From Pseudomonadales bacterium (GTDB taxonomy: Bacteria; Pseudomonadota; Gammaproteobacteria; Pseudomonadales; Ketobacteraceae), in NCBI GenBank assembly GCA_002701845.1, contig NZXG01000042.1, forward strand, positions 1 to 63,302: a stretch of 63,302 bases of DNA, given 5' to 3'. Under the pieces are notes generated by a model. That model saw only the letters and a list, made by a program, of their open reading frames with translations, was not told the origin of the DNA and searched no databases. The position numbers and the translations under genes are program-made. Positions 1-9,418 of this stretch are shown piece after piece (the stretch's first letter is position 1; each line of letters opens with the position of its first letter).

Positions 1-118
1 CACTGGAAATTTGAAAAGGTTTTGGTTTGCGCATAATAAATGGATAATACACTCATTTGCCCATGAGTTACATTATTTTCCGCTCCAACCACTAGTGCGC
101 CACCGCCCCGGAAGCCTG

Positions 119-613
119 CTAAATTCCCAACATTCTAGCCGTTGCAATCAGATCAATAGGCCGGTCCATCCCTTTGACCGATTCGATCAGATCACGCTGA
201 ATTTTGGATATTTTAAAATACTCTTGTCTTAATTTTGTTAGTTTGATTCGATCCCGAAGAATCAGCTCCGATGTCGCTGATGATTGTTTCTCCTGGTTCG
301 GTGAAGCGATTGATAGCATCTGCGAGTATATAATCAACTGGTCAGCCTGGGATTGGCTGCATATCACAAGGTTCTTGAGATAGTGATACTCCAACGCATC
401 TTTTAACTCGGATTCAGTAAGTCCGATTTCCTGCAGAGCAATGGCTGGTAATTTTTTTTTGCTTTCCATGCATCGTTCTTCCTGCTCGGCGAAAGCAACA
501 AGTGCATCGGAAACCTGACCTCGAATTTCTTCGATAACAGCTCTCTGTGGTATCTGCTCAGCGTACAGATAACTTGGTATTAGGGAAGCTGCAAGCAATA
601 TTATTCTGACCAT
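119..613 (-). CDS. Hypothetical exported protein, AT-rich unit
   Basis: No family recognised. The 164-residue product starts with a typical Sec signal peptide (M-V-R then a hydrophobic stretch ending near Y-A-E at about residue 19), so a periplasmic or secreted location is likely. The rest is mostly helical and charged, with two cysteines (about residues 48 and 84). The ATG follows a strong AGGAGG ribosome binding site by 4-5 bases. Its start overlaps the end of the next upstream gene (601-954) by 13 bases, so the two are co-translated. Base composition is clearly more AT-rich than the genes from 1.1 kb onward, which suggests acquired DNA. Real gene: likely. Function: unknown. Confidence 0.6.
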   Translation of the reverse strand: MVRIILLAASLIPSYLYAEQIPQRAVIEEIRGQVSDALVAFAEQEERCMESKKKLPAIALQEIGLTESELKDALEYHYLKNLVICSQSQADQLIIYSQMLSIASPNQEKQSSATSELILRDRIKLTKLRQEYFKISKIQRDLIESVKGMDRPIDLIATARMLGI

Positions 614-954
614 TTGGCCTCCTGGTTAATCGAGCATCCATAGCTAACAGCAGCCCAAAATTGCTTTTCCTTATGGTCGCTTACGCGCAGGTAAGTCATA
701 TCGGCTATTTTTTCGACCATTGCTTGGGTGATGCGGGGCACTGTAGCCATATTCTTGGCCATATCTTCAAAATCAGTGTGGGTTAAAGAATACGACATTT
801 CTAGCATGCCGTTGCCAACAAAAATATTTGCCCAAGTACCCATGCTAATCGACACGACAGCGACATCAGCAAGAAGCTGCTTCTTTCTGATTTCTTCTAT
901 TGCATCGATGCTGACCTGACTGAAAGTCAGACCATCGATGTTCGGGCAATCCAA
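601..954 (-). CDS. Hypothetical cytosolic protein with probable TTG start
   Basis: No family recognised. There is no ATG at the front. A TTG at 954 sits six bases after a near-perfect GGAGGTTGAT-type ribosome binding site and is preferred over the TTG at 960, which directly abuts that site. The product of about 117 residues is soluble, has no signal peptide or membrane segment, and looks like a mixed alpha/beta fold. It overlaps the downstream exported protein gene (119-613) by 13 bases, so they form a two-gene unit. Low GC relative to the following genes suggests horizontal transfer. A cytosolic/exported pair of this kind can be many things, and nothing here identifies it. Confidence 0.5.
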   Translation of the reverse strand: MDCPNIDGLTFSQVSIDAIEEIRKKQLLADVAVVSISMGTWANIFVGNGMLEMSYSLTHTDFEDMAKNMATVPRITQAMVEKIADMTYLRVSDHKEKQFWAAVSYGCSINQEAKWSE

Positions 955-1090
955 AATCAACCTCCTTGTCTAATGCTTGTTCACTTCTTAAAGCATTTGA
1001 TTCTCATGTTAAAAAGACAAACCGTTATTAAAGAATTAGCGGGAAACGGGGGCTATGGTGCTTAGTGATTCAGAAAATCGACTCCCGCCC

Positions 1091-2251
1091 TCAAGGCCGG
1101 CACTCGGGCGGCCGGTATTTCGCCGCCAGGGTGCCCCCGGTGCAGTCCCAGATCAGGGCTTCCCCTTCCAGATAGGGCTCCAGGGTCAGTCTCTGACCCT
1201 GCAGGGATTCAGCGCCGGTAAAATTGAGGGTAATCACGCCCCGGTCGTCCAGCCGCCAGCTGGCGTATTGCAGTTCTCCGGCGCCGGGGCGGCCGATGTC
1301 GCTGCCCGACGCGGGCGCCGTCTGATGGCGGACGATGTAATCTTCGATGTCCCGCTGCAGATCGGTGGTATCCGACAGGGTCTGGTGCACCTGGGCCCGG
1401 ATCTGATACTCCTGATAGGCGGGAATGGCAATGGCGGCCAGGATGCCCACAAACATCACCATGAACAGCACCACCGGCAACAGCCAGAGCCAGGGGCTGA
1501 CCTTGGACTTGTGGCCGTATTTGCGGTCCCAGGTTTCGCGACCGGTGCAGAGGAACACCACGAATTCCACCAGTGACACCAGGCTGGGAATGCCGGTGAA
1601 GCTGAACAGGAAATAGAAAATGCCCCACCATTGCCCCAGGTAAAAGCGGTGAATGCCCCAGGCGCCGGTGGGCAGCAGGGCCAGGACCGCCGCCACTTCC
1701 CGGCTGCGGCCCAGGGTGGGCAGGCGGCGCTGGCAGTGGGGGCAGATGCGGGCCAGGCGGGGTGCCTCACCGCCACACTGGCTGCAGTAGCGCACTGCCT
1801 GCGGGTGCAGTGAGGTATCCGCCGGCGTGGCGTAGGGGGTGTCATGGTCCGGAGGCAGGGTGGGTTCCAGTGTGGGCTGCATGCCGGAGTTGGCTTGCCG
1901 GCCGGTGGGGGGCAGCGGCATTGCGGCGCTGTCCACGGCGGTGTTCGATGCCGGGCCGGGAGAGTTTGTTGACTCCAGCCCGCCTTCGGGCTTGGGTCCG
2001 CTAGAGGCTGCCCGGGGGGCCACCGGATCCAGGCGCACCCGGGCGCCGGTTTTGGCCAGGGCGGCTTGATAGCGCTCCGCAGTGGCTGAATCCACATCGG
2101 CCTTGACCCGGTTGGCGCGGCCCTGCACCAGGGCCCGGGCCTGTTCCGCCGACAGCTTCATCAGCGCCGCCAGGCGGGCGGCCACGGCGGTGGGGTCCTG
2201 ATCGGGTTCGACCTCACCGGTCAATACCACATGGAATTGTTGTTGGTTCAT
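1091..2251 (-). CDS. Zinc-ribbon / TM2 / type IV pilin-like fusion protein
   Basis: The 386-residue protein has four parts. Residues 1-77 form a small domain of the type FHVVLTGE...RYQAALAKTGARVRLDP, found at the front of other proteobacterial membrane proteins. Residues 78-150 are a Pro/Gly/Ser-rich linker. A zinc ribbon follows at about 155-172 (CSQCG...CPHC). A TM2 domain spans about 180-250, with hydrophobic pairs around the polar G-x-H-R-F-Y-L-G turn. The last 135 residues begin with a hydrophobic helix ending in ILAAIAIPAYQEY, the hallmark of the type IV pilin N-terminal helix, followed by a pilin-like globular part with a late Cys pair (about 367 and 384). There is no prepilin peptidase site directly before the helix, so it is probably a membrane-anchored pilin-like sensor or scaffold and not an assembled pilin. 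It lies 40 bases downstream of the RND permease gene. Function unknown. Confidence 0.75.
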   Translation of the reverse strand: MNQQQFHVVLTGEVEPDQDPTAVAARLAALMKLSAEQARALVQGRANRVKADVDSATAERYQAALAKTGARVRLDPVAPRAASSGPKPEGGLESTNSPGPASNTAVDSAAMPLPPTGRQANSGMQPTLEPTLPPDHDTPYATPADTSLHPQAVRYCSQCGGEAPRLARICPHCQRRLPTLGRSREVAAVLALLPTGAWGIHRFYLGQWWGIFYFLFSFTGIPSLVSLVEFVVFLCTGRETWDRKYGHKSKVSPWLWLLPVVLFMVMFVGILAAIAIPAYQEYQIRAQVHQTLSDTTDLQRDIEDYIVRHQTAPASGSDIGRPGAGELQYASWRLDDRGVITLNFTGAESLQGQRLTLEPYLEGEALIWDCTGGTLAAKYRPPECRP

Positions 2252-2291
2252 GAGGTTCCTTAATCTGGTTTCAATCCTTACTCCGGGCGCT

Positions 2292-5200
2292 TCAGTCTTT
2301 CCATTTGGCTTTGACCCGTTCCCGGATCGATTGCACGATGGCGTAGAACACCGGAATCATGGGGGTACCCACCAACAGTGCCGCCAGCATGCCCCAGAGT
2401 ACGGTATGCCCCAGGGATAACTGACCGAACATGCCCGCCCCGGAGGCCAGGGCCAGGGGCAGAATCCCCAGCACAAAGGACAGGGCGGTCATGCACACGG
2501 CGCGGAATCGTAGCCGGCCGCCGGCTTCGGCAGCCTCGCGGATGGACATGCCTTCGTTTTCCCGGCGCTCGCGGGCGAACTCCACGATCAGAATGGCGTT
2601 CTTGGCTGCCAGCCCGATCAGCAGAATCAGCCCCACCTGGGCAAACAGGTTGAGGGCCCCCAGTTGGGGAATGCCGATTTGCCCCACCAGCAGCAGGCCG
2701 CCGATGGCCCCCGCCACCGCCACCGGCACCACCAGAATGATGGCCACGGGAATGGACCAGCTTTCATACTGGGCCACCAGGAACAGGTAGATGAATACCA
2801 TGGCCAGGGCGAACGCCAGCAGTGCCTGGCTGCCGGCCTTGGCCTCCTGATAGCTGACCCCGGTCCACTCCACCTGATAGCCCTCCGGCAGGGTGTCGGC
2901 GGCGATCTGTTCCATGGCGGCCATGGCCGCGCCGCTGGCAACGCCCTCGGCGGTGCTGGCCCGCAGGGTGGCGGAGCGGTACATGTTGTAGCGGTTGGCC
3001 ACGTCCGGCCCCAGTACCGGTTCCACCTGCACCAGGGTGGCCAGGGGTATCATATTGCCGGTGGTGGAGCGTACATACAGGCTTTCGATATCCCGCAGGT
3101 CGGAGCGGTACTCCGGCTGCGCCTGCATCATCACCCGGTAGGTTTGCCCGAACAGGGAAAAGTCGTTGATATAGCGGGAGCCCAGCTGGCTCTGCAGGGT
3201 GGAGAAGATATTGGACAGGGGCACCTGCAGAATCTTGGCCTTGTTGCGATCCACGTCCACCAGGTACTGGGGCACGTTAGCGCGGAAGGTGGTGTAGGCA
3301 TCCCGGATCAGGGGTGACTCATTGGCCGCCGCCGCCAGATTGCGCACGGCGCCGGCCAGTTCTTCATGGCTGCGGCCCTGGGTATCCTCCACCACCAGTT
3401 CCAGGCCCCCCACCAGGCCCATGCCGGGGATGGAGGGGGGTGGAAACGCCTGCACCAGGGCCTCGGGAATCTGGCGGTAGGCGGCCTGGTTGATGCGGGC
3501 GGACACCGCCAGGGACAGATCCCGCAGGCTGGTGCGCTGATCCCAGTGTTTGAGCACCACAAAGCCGGCACCGCCGTTACTCTGGGCGGCCCCGGCCAGC
3601 ACTGAATAGCCCGACAGGATAGTGGCGGATTCCACCGCCGGATCGTCCTCGATGATGTTCTCCAGCTTGGCCATCACTCCCCGGGTGCGGGTGATGGAGG
3701 CGGCATCCGGCAGTTGCACGTTGACGATCAGCACGCCTTTGTCCTCCACCGGCACGAAGCCGCCGGGAATCACCCGGGTGCCGGCCCACAGGCCCCCCAG
3801 GATCAGGGCCCAGAGCAGGGCGATCAACACCCGCCGCCCCAGCATTTTCGCCACCAGACCGGTATAGGCGCCGGTGACGGCGCCAAAGCCCCGGTTGAAC
3901 CAGCGAAACCAGGTGTGCTCCCGCTCCCGCCGCCGCAGCACCAGGCTGGCCACCGCCGGGCTCAGGGACAGGGCGCAGACCGAGGACAGCACCACCGCCA
4001 CGCAAATGGTCACGGCAAACTGGTTGTACATCACCCCGGTAATCCCCGGCAGCATGGCCACCGGCACAAACACCGCCAGCAGCACCAGGGTGGTGGCGAT
4101 AATGGGGCCGGTCACCTCCCCCATGGTGTTAAGCACCGCGTCCCGGGTACTGAGATCGGGATCCTCCCGCAGATGGCGGTCGGTGTTTTCCACCACCAGA
4201 ATGGCGTCATCCACCACGATGCCGATGGCCAGGATCAGACCGAACAGGGTTATGGTGTTAATGGACATATCCAGCAGCAGCATGACCGCGAAGGTGCCGA
4301 TCAGGGATACCGGAATGGCCACCGCCGGCACCAGGGTCGGGCGCCAGTCACCGAGAAAAATAAAGGTGATCAGCACCACCAGCCCCACCGCCTGCAACAG
4401 CGCCATGCCCACCTGATTGGTGGCCGCCTCCACGTAACGGGTGGTGTCGTAGCCAATGGCATATTCCAGCCCGGCGGGGAAGCCGCGGGACATATTCTCC
4501 AGCGCCTGTTTCACCGCCTCGCCGGTGATCAGAGCGTTGGCCCCCGGCAGCAGGTACACCGCCATCACCGTGGTGGGATGATCCCGGAAGGTGCCGCTGA
4601 CTTTGTAATCCAGTTGCCCCAGCTCCACCCGGGCCACGTCCCGCAGCCGCACCACCGCCCCTTCGTCGGAAACCCGCAGCACGATATTGCCGAACTCCTC
4701 GGCGCTCTGCAGCCGGCCCTTCAGCCGCAGGTTGTATTCCGTGGTGATATTGCCCTCGTAGGGTGGGGCCCCGATCTTGCCCGCTGGGGCCAGCACATTC
4801 TGTTCCTGTACCGCCTGGAAAATATCGTCCGGGGTGATGCCCAGGGAGGTCATGCGGGGCGGGTCCAGCCACAGTCGCATGGAATAGTCGGCGGTGCTGA
4901 ACACCACCGCGTTGGAGACCCCGGGGACCCGTTTCAGCTGGTTCTGGATATTGATCAGGGCATAGTTGGCAATGAACAGCTCGTCCAGGCTTTCATCGGG
5001 GGAATACAGATTGATGGTGAACAGAATATCCGGCGAGATCTTTTCGATGGTCAGGCCCCGGGTTCTGACTTCCGCCGGCAGCGAGGGCTCCGCCAGCTTC
5101 ACCCGGTTCTGCACCCGCACCAGAGCCATGTCCGGGTCGTCCCCCACGCCGAAGGTGATACTCAGCGTGTAGCTGCCATCGTTGGCGGAGCTGGAGGACA

Positions 5201-5435
5201 TGTACTCCATCCCCTGGACCCCGTTCACCGCGTCCTCGACAATCTGGCCCACGCTCTCTTCCATCACCTGGGCCGAGGCCCCGGGCCACTGGGCGGACAC
5301 CTGCACACGGGGCGGCGCCACTTCCGGGTACTCGGAGATAGGCAGCAGGTTCAGGGCGATCAGGCCCCCCAGAGTGATCACCAGGGCGATCACCATGGCG
5401 AATTTCGGGCGCTGGATAAAGACGGAGCTGATCAC
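2292..5435 (-). CDS. RND efflux permease, HAE1 (AcrB/MexB) family
   Basis: Inner-membrane drug:proton antiporter of the hydrophobe/amphiphile efflux family, the pump of a tripartite efflux system. At 1047 residues it is family-sized. It starts with the usual cytosolic helix (FIQRP.FA.VIAL..), has the AcrB-like GPNVANRYN.. and porter-domain segments, and carries the paired transmembrane aspartates of the proton relay (IVVDDAI, about residues 406-409). Its start overlaps the stop of the adaptor gene by four bases (ATGA), so the two are translationally coupled. No outer-membrane TolC/OprM gene is present nearby, so the pump probably borrows one from elsewhere. Exact substrates cannot be read from sequence. 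Confidence 0.95.
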   Translation of the reverse strand: MISSVFIQRPKFAMVIALVITLGGLIALNLLPISEYPEVAPPRVQVSAQWPGASAQVMEESVGQIVEDAVNGVQGMEYMSSSSANDGSYTLSITFGVGDDPDMALVRVQNRVKLAEPSLPAEVRTRGLTIEKISPDILFTINLYSPDESLDELFIANYALINIQNQLKRVPGVSNAVVFSTADYSMRLWLDPPRMTSLGITPDDIFQAVQEQNVLAPAGKIGAPPYEGNITTEYNLRLKGRLQSAEEFGNIVLRVSDEGAVVRLRDVARVELGQLDYKVSGTFRDHPTTVMAVYLLPGANALITGEAVKQALENMSRGFPAGLEYAIGYDTTRYVEAATNQVGMALLQAVGLVVLITFIFLGDWRPTLVPAVAIPVSLIGTFAVMLLLDMSINTITLFGLILAIGIVVDDAILVVENTDRHLREDPDLSTRDAVLNTMGEVTGPIIATTLVLLAVFVPVAMLPGITGVMYNQFAVTICVAVVLSSVCALSLSPAVASLVLRRREREHTWFRWFNRGFGAVTGAYTGLVAKMLGRRVLIALLWALILGGLWAGTRVIPGGFVPVEDKGVLIVNVQLPDAASITRTRGVMAKLENIIEDDPAVESATILSGYSVLAGAAQSNGGAGFVVLKHWDQRTSLRDLSLAVSARINQAAYRQIPEALVQAFPPPSIPGMGLVGGLELVVEDTQGRSHEELAGAVRNLAAAANESPLIRDAYTTFRANVPQYLVDVDRNKAKILQVPLSNIFSTLQSQLGSRYINDFSLFGQTYRVMMQAQPEYRSDLRDIESLYVRSTTGNMIPLATLVQVEPVLGPDVANRYNMYRSATLRASTAEGVASGAAMAAMEQIAADTLPEGYQVEWTGVSYQEAKAGSQALLAFALAMVFIYLFLVAQYESWSIPVAIILVVPVAVAGAIGGLLLVGQIGIPQLGALNLFAQVGLILLIGLAAKNAILIVEFARERRENEGMSIREAAEAGGRLRFRAVCMTALSFVLGILPLALASGAGMFGQLSLGHTVLWGMLAALLVGTPMIPVFYAIVQSIRERVKAKWKD

Positions 5436-6574
5436 TGGCTGTCATCCCGGGCCGGCTGCGAGGGTGGGGTACCGGGCTGGTAGGGGGTCACCTTGGCCTC
5501 GGCGCCGGGACGGGCTTTCTGTACCCCCCGCACGATTACCCGGGCCCCCGGTTGCAGACCGGTGTTCACCAGCACTTGTTCCCCCACCCGGTCGCCGGTT
5601 TCCAGGTTGCGCCTTTGCACCACGTTGCTGTCATTGACCGTGAACACATAGGTGCCGCGCTGATCCACCTGCAGGGCCGCCTGGGGAATCATCAGCCCTT
5701 CCCGGGGCTCCTTGAGCTGAACTTCCGCCTGCACGTAGAGCCCGGGGCGCAGAATATCATTGGGGTTGGGCATGCCCGCGCGCACCTCCACGGTGCCGGT
5801 GGCGGCGTCCACCCGGTTGGATACATAGTCGATATTGCCGGTGTGGGGATAGCGTTTGCCGTTGGGCATGATCAGCGCCACCTTGAAATCCTCCGGCCGC
5901 ACCCGGGCATCGGGGCCCTGGGTGGTGAGCAGCAACCGCTCCGGCACCTGGAATACCACTTCCATGCCTTCCTTGCCCACCAGAGTGGTGAGGGGCCCGG
6001 AGTTAGGCCCCACCACGTCACCCACGGCGGGTCGGGCCCGGCCCAGGCGGCCGGCCTGGGGGGCTTTGATGGTGGTGTACTCCAGGTCCACCTGGGCGCT
6101 TTCCAGAGCGGCTTTGGCCGCTTCCACCGCCGCTTCCGCTTCCAGTTTTCGGGCCTCCAGGGAATCAAACTCGGAGGCGGAGATATAGCCGTCCTTCACC
6201 AGCTTTTCGGCCCGTGAGAAATTGCGGCTGGCGCTGGTGCGGTTGGCCTCCGCCTGGGCCAGTTCCGCCCGGGCCCGGGACACGGCAGCCTTGTACGGTG
6301 CCGGATCGATTTCGAACAGGGGCGTACCGGCTTCCACTTCGTCCCCTTCCCGGAAATGGATAGCCACCAGTTTGCCGGACACTTCGGCGCTGATGGCCAC
6401 GTCACTCTTGGAGTCAATATGCGCGTTAAAGGTGCGATTGGGGTAATAGGGCTGCACCCTGGCCTCGGTCACGAACACTTCCGGCGGCGGTTTGGTTGGG
6501 GTGGGCTTGTCTTCGCAGCCAGAGAGCAGCACTGGAGCCGCCAGCAGGCCGGTAAGGATGACGCGTCGCAACAT
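5432..6574 (-). CDS. RND efflux periplasmic adaptor (AcrA/MexA type lipoprotein)
   Basis: Membrane fusion protein linking the RND permease to an outer-membrane channel. The 380-residue product has a lipoprotein signal peptide with lipobox LSGC (Cys20). It then shows the split lipoyl domain ([18 protein letters not shown].., and later [12 protein letters not shown]), a coiled-coil hairpin at about residues 100-165 and the beta-barrel and membrane-proximal parts. It is first in a two-gene acrAB-type operon, overlapping the permease by four bases. The gamma-glutamyltransferase gene ends 24 bases upstream on the same strand, so read-through from it is possible. No dedicated repressor gene is adjacent. 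Confidence 0.93.
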   Translation of the reverse strand: MLRRVILTGLLAAPVLLSGCEDKPTPTKPPPEVFVTEARVQPYYPNRTFNAHIDSKSDVAISAEVSGKLVAIHFREGDEVEAGTPLFEIDPAPYKAAVSRARAELAQAEANRTSASRNFSRAEKLVKDGYISASEFDSLEARKLEAEAAVEAAKAALESAQVDLEYTTIKAPQAGRLGRARPAVGDVVGPNSGPLTTLVGKEGMEVVFQVPERLLLTTQGPDARVRPEDFKVALIMPNGKRYPHTGNIDYVSNRVDAATGTVEVRAGMPNPNDILRPGLYVQAEVQLKEPREGLMIPQAALQVDQRGTYVFTVNDSNVVQRRNLETGDRVGEQVLVNTGLQPGARVIVRGVQKARPGAEAKVTPYQPGTPPSQPARDDSQ

Positions 6575-6598
6575 CGGGAATCTCCGTGGGGCTTGAAC

Positions 6599-8284
6599 TT
6601 AAGGTTGGGGTTCGCCCAGCAATGCCTGACCCAGGCGGCGGCGGTCGGAACCGGCCTCCACATTACCATTTTTCAGGTACCAGCGGATGGCGTGCATATC
6701 GCCGTAGGTGCGGCCCAGGTCTTTCAGGGTATGGCCGCGCTCCCGCAGTTTGGCCGCCAGGGTGGGGTCAAAGGCTTCCGGCTCGTGCTGAATCTCGTCG
6801 GGAACGTATTGATGATGGAAGCGGGGCCGGTCCACCCAGGCCTGGGGGCCTCGGCCCTCCAGGGCTTCCAGCAGGCCCAGAAGCACCATGGTGATGATGC
6901 GGCTGCCGCCGGGGGTGCCAATCAGGGCGAACTGGCGGTTATCTTTGGGGCCGTACTGCATGAACGTGGGGGTCATGCTGGACAGGGGGCGCTTGCCGGG
7001 GGCAATGGCGTTGGCGGCGGAGCCGATCAGGCCATAGGCATTGGGGCTGCCTGGTTTGGCGGAAAAATCGTCCATCTCGTTGTTGAGCACCACGCCGGTG
7101 CCGGCCACGGTGACCCCGGAGCCGAAGGGCAGATTAATGGACAGGGTGGCGGCCACCCGGTTGCCGGCGGTGTCGATCACGGAAAAGTGGGTGGTGTGGG
7201 TGCCGCTGCCGGACTGCACCGGGCTGCCCAGTTGCGAGCTGGGGGTGGCATGGGCCATGGAGATGGAGCTGGCCAGATCATCCAGATAAGGCGGGCTGGT
7301 GATCCTGTCGATGGGAATCTCCACAAAATCCGGATCCCCCAGATAGAGGGCCCGGTCCCGGTAGGCCCGGCGCATCACTTCCACCAGTAAATGGGTGCGT
7401 TCGGCGGCGGGCTTTGGCTCCAGGTTAAATAGCGACAGCATGCCGAACATCTGCGCCAGGGCCACGCCGCCGGAGGAGGGCGGCGCCGCCGACCAGATCA
7501 CCGCGTCCTGATACTGGAAGCGGATGGGGTCACGCTCCACCACTTTATACTCCGCCAGATCCTCCAGCGTCCAGATGCCGCCGGCGGCTTTGGCCCCCGC
7601 CACCAGTCGTTCCGCCACCGGGCCCCGGTAGAAGCCGTCCCGGCCCTTGGCCGCCAGCCGCGTCAGGGTTTGCGCCAGATCCGCCTGTACGATCACGCCG
7701 TCGGTGGGGGCTTCGCCATCCCGCAGAAAAATATCGGCACTGGCGGGGTAGCGGCGCAGGGTATCGGCCCGCATTTGCGCCAGGTGCTGATACACCTGGT
7801 TGACCGGAAAGCCTTCATTGGCGTAGCGGATGGCCGGTGCCAGAGTCTGTGTCAGGGGCAGCTTGCCGTACTGCTCCGCCAGATGCACAAACGCCGCCGG
7901 CTGCCCCGGAATGCCGGCGGCCAGGGCGGTATTCACCGCTTTGTCCCGGTCCACATTGCCGTCCTGGTCCAGAAACAGGTCCTTGTGGGCGCCGGCCGGG
8001 GCCCGTTCCCGGGCGTCCAGCATCACCGGTTCAGGGTCGCCGGCCCGCTGCAGCAGCCAGAAGCCGCCACCGCCAATGCCGGCGCTGTAGGGTTCCACCA
8101 CCCCCAGCACCGCCGCCACGGTGATTGCCGCGTCGAAGGCATTACCGCCCTGGGCCATCACTTCGATGCCAGCGCGGCTGGCCAGGGGGTGGGCGCTGGC
8201 CACGGCCGCCTGGCGCGGGGCGGTGGCCGCCAGGGCCAGTGGACTGAGCAGCAGTGACAGCAAAAAGCAGAGTCGAATCAACAT
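6599..8284 (-). CDS. ggt: Gamma-glutamyltransferase (glutathione hydrolase)
   Basis: Periplasmic enzyme that cleaves the gamma-glutamyl bond of glutathione and transfers the glutamyl group to water or amino acids. It is made as a precursor that self-cleaves into two subunits. The start at 8284 is chosen because a clean signal peptide follows it (MLIRLCFLLSLLLSPLALA), AGGAAC lies just ahead, and a longer reading would run back through a terminator. The 561-residue length is normal. The self-cleavage and nucleophile threonine is in HTTHFSVID (about residue 363). Substrate-pocket segments such as the early GGNAFDAA and later PLSSMTPT and GTPGGSRI are present. It is followed closely by the RND pump genes. 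Confidence 0.93.
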   Translation of the reverse strand: MLIRLCFLLSLLLSPLALAATAPRQAAVASAHPLASRAGIEVMAQGGNAFDAAITVAAVLGVVEPYSAGIGGGGFWLLQRAGDPEPVMLDARERAPAGAHKDLFLDQDGNVDRDKAVNTALAAGIPGQPAAFVHLAEQYGKLPLTQTLAPAIRYANEGFPVNQVYQHLAQMRADTLRRYPASADIFLRDGEAPTDGVIVQADLAQTLTRLAAKGRDGFYRGPVAERLVAGAKAAGGIWTLEDLAEYKVVERDPIRFQYQDAVIWSAAPPSSGGVALAQMFGMLSLFNLEPKPAAERTHLLVEVMRRAYRDRALYLGDPDFVEIPIDRITSPPYLDDLASSISMAHATPSSQLGSPVQSGSGTHTTHFSVIDTAGNRVAATLSINLPFGSGVTVAGTGVVLNNEMDDFSAKPGSPNAYGLIGSAANAIAPGKRPLSSMTPTFMQYGPKDNRQFALIGTPGGSRIITMVLLGLLEALEGRGPQAWVDRPRFHHQYVPDEIQHEPEAFDPTLAAKLRERGHTLKDLGRTYGDMHAIRWYLKNGNVEAGSDRRRLGQALLGEPQP

Positions 8285-8305
8285 GTTCCTTCCCGGTTCA
8301 GACAC

Positions 8306-8329
8306 AAAAAAAGGCCCAGAGGCCTTTTT
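8306..8329 (-). terminator. Rho-independent terminator behind the ferredoxin gene
   Basis: Reading the minus strand, AAGGCC pairs with GGCCTT around a CTCTG-type loop, flanked by A and T runs, with seven T after the stem. It sits between the ferredoxin stop and the ggt start and so separates the coaD/ferredoxin unit from ggt. The A/T symmetry means it could also work on the plus strand. Confidence 0.8.
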
Positions 8330-8390
8330 AGTGGTTCCTAACTCAGAAGTCCAGCTCAGAAGTCCAGCCCACATCTCCAGGCGTTGGTCT

Positions 8391-8720
<330 letters not shown>

Positions 8721-8773
8721 TCATCCACAGATGGAATGTGGGGGTATCAGAACGACTTGAAAGGCCGCAGCGG

Positions 8774-9370
<597 letters not shown>

Positions 9371-9418
9371 CTATTCTGAAATAATCCCAGGTGTGTAATC
9401 AGGGCCGATGGCGGCAGG

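Noticed and set aside
3714-5483. A 589-residue plus-strand open frame opposite the RND permease gene
   Set aside because: It is the mirror of a high-GC gene; His/Gly/Gln-rich, without domain signatures, ribosome binding site or normal codon use. The minus-strand permease explains the region.
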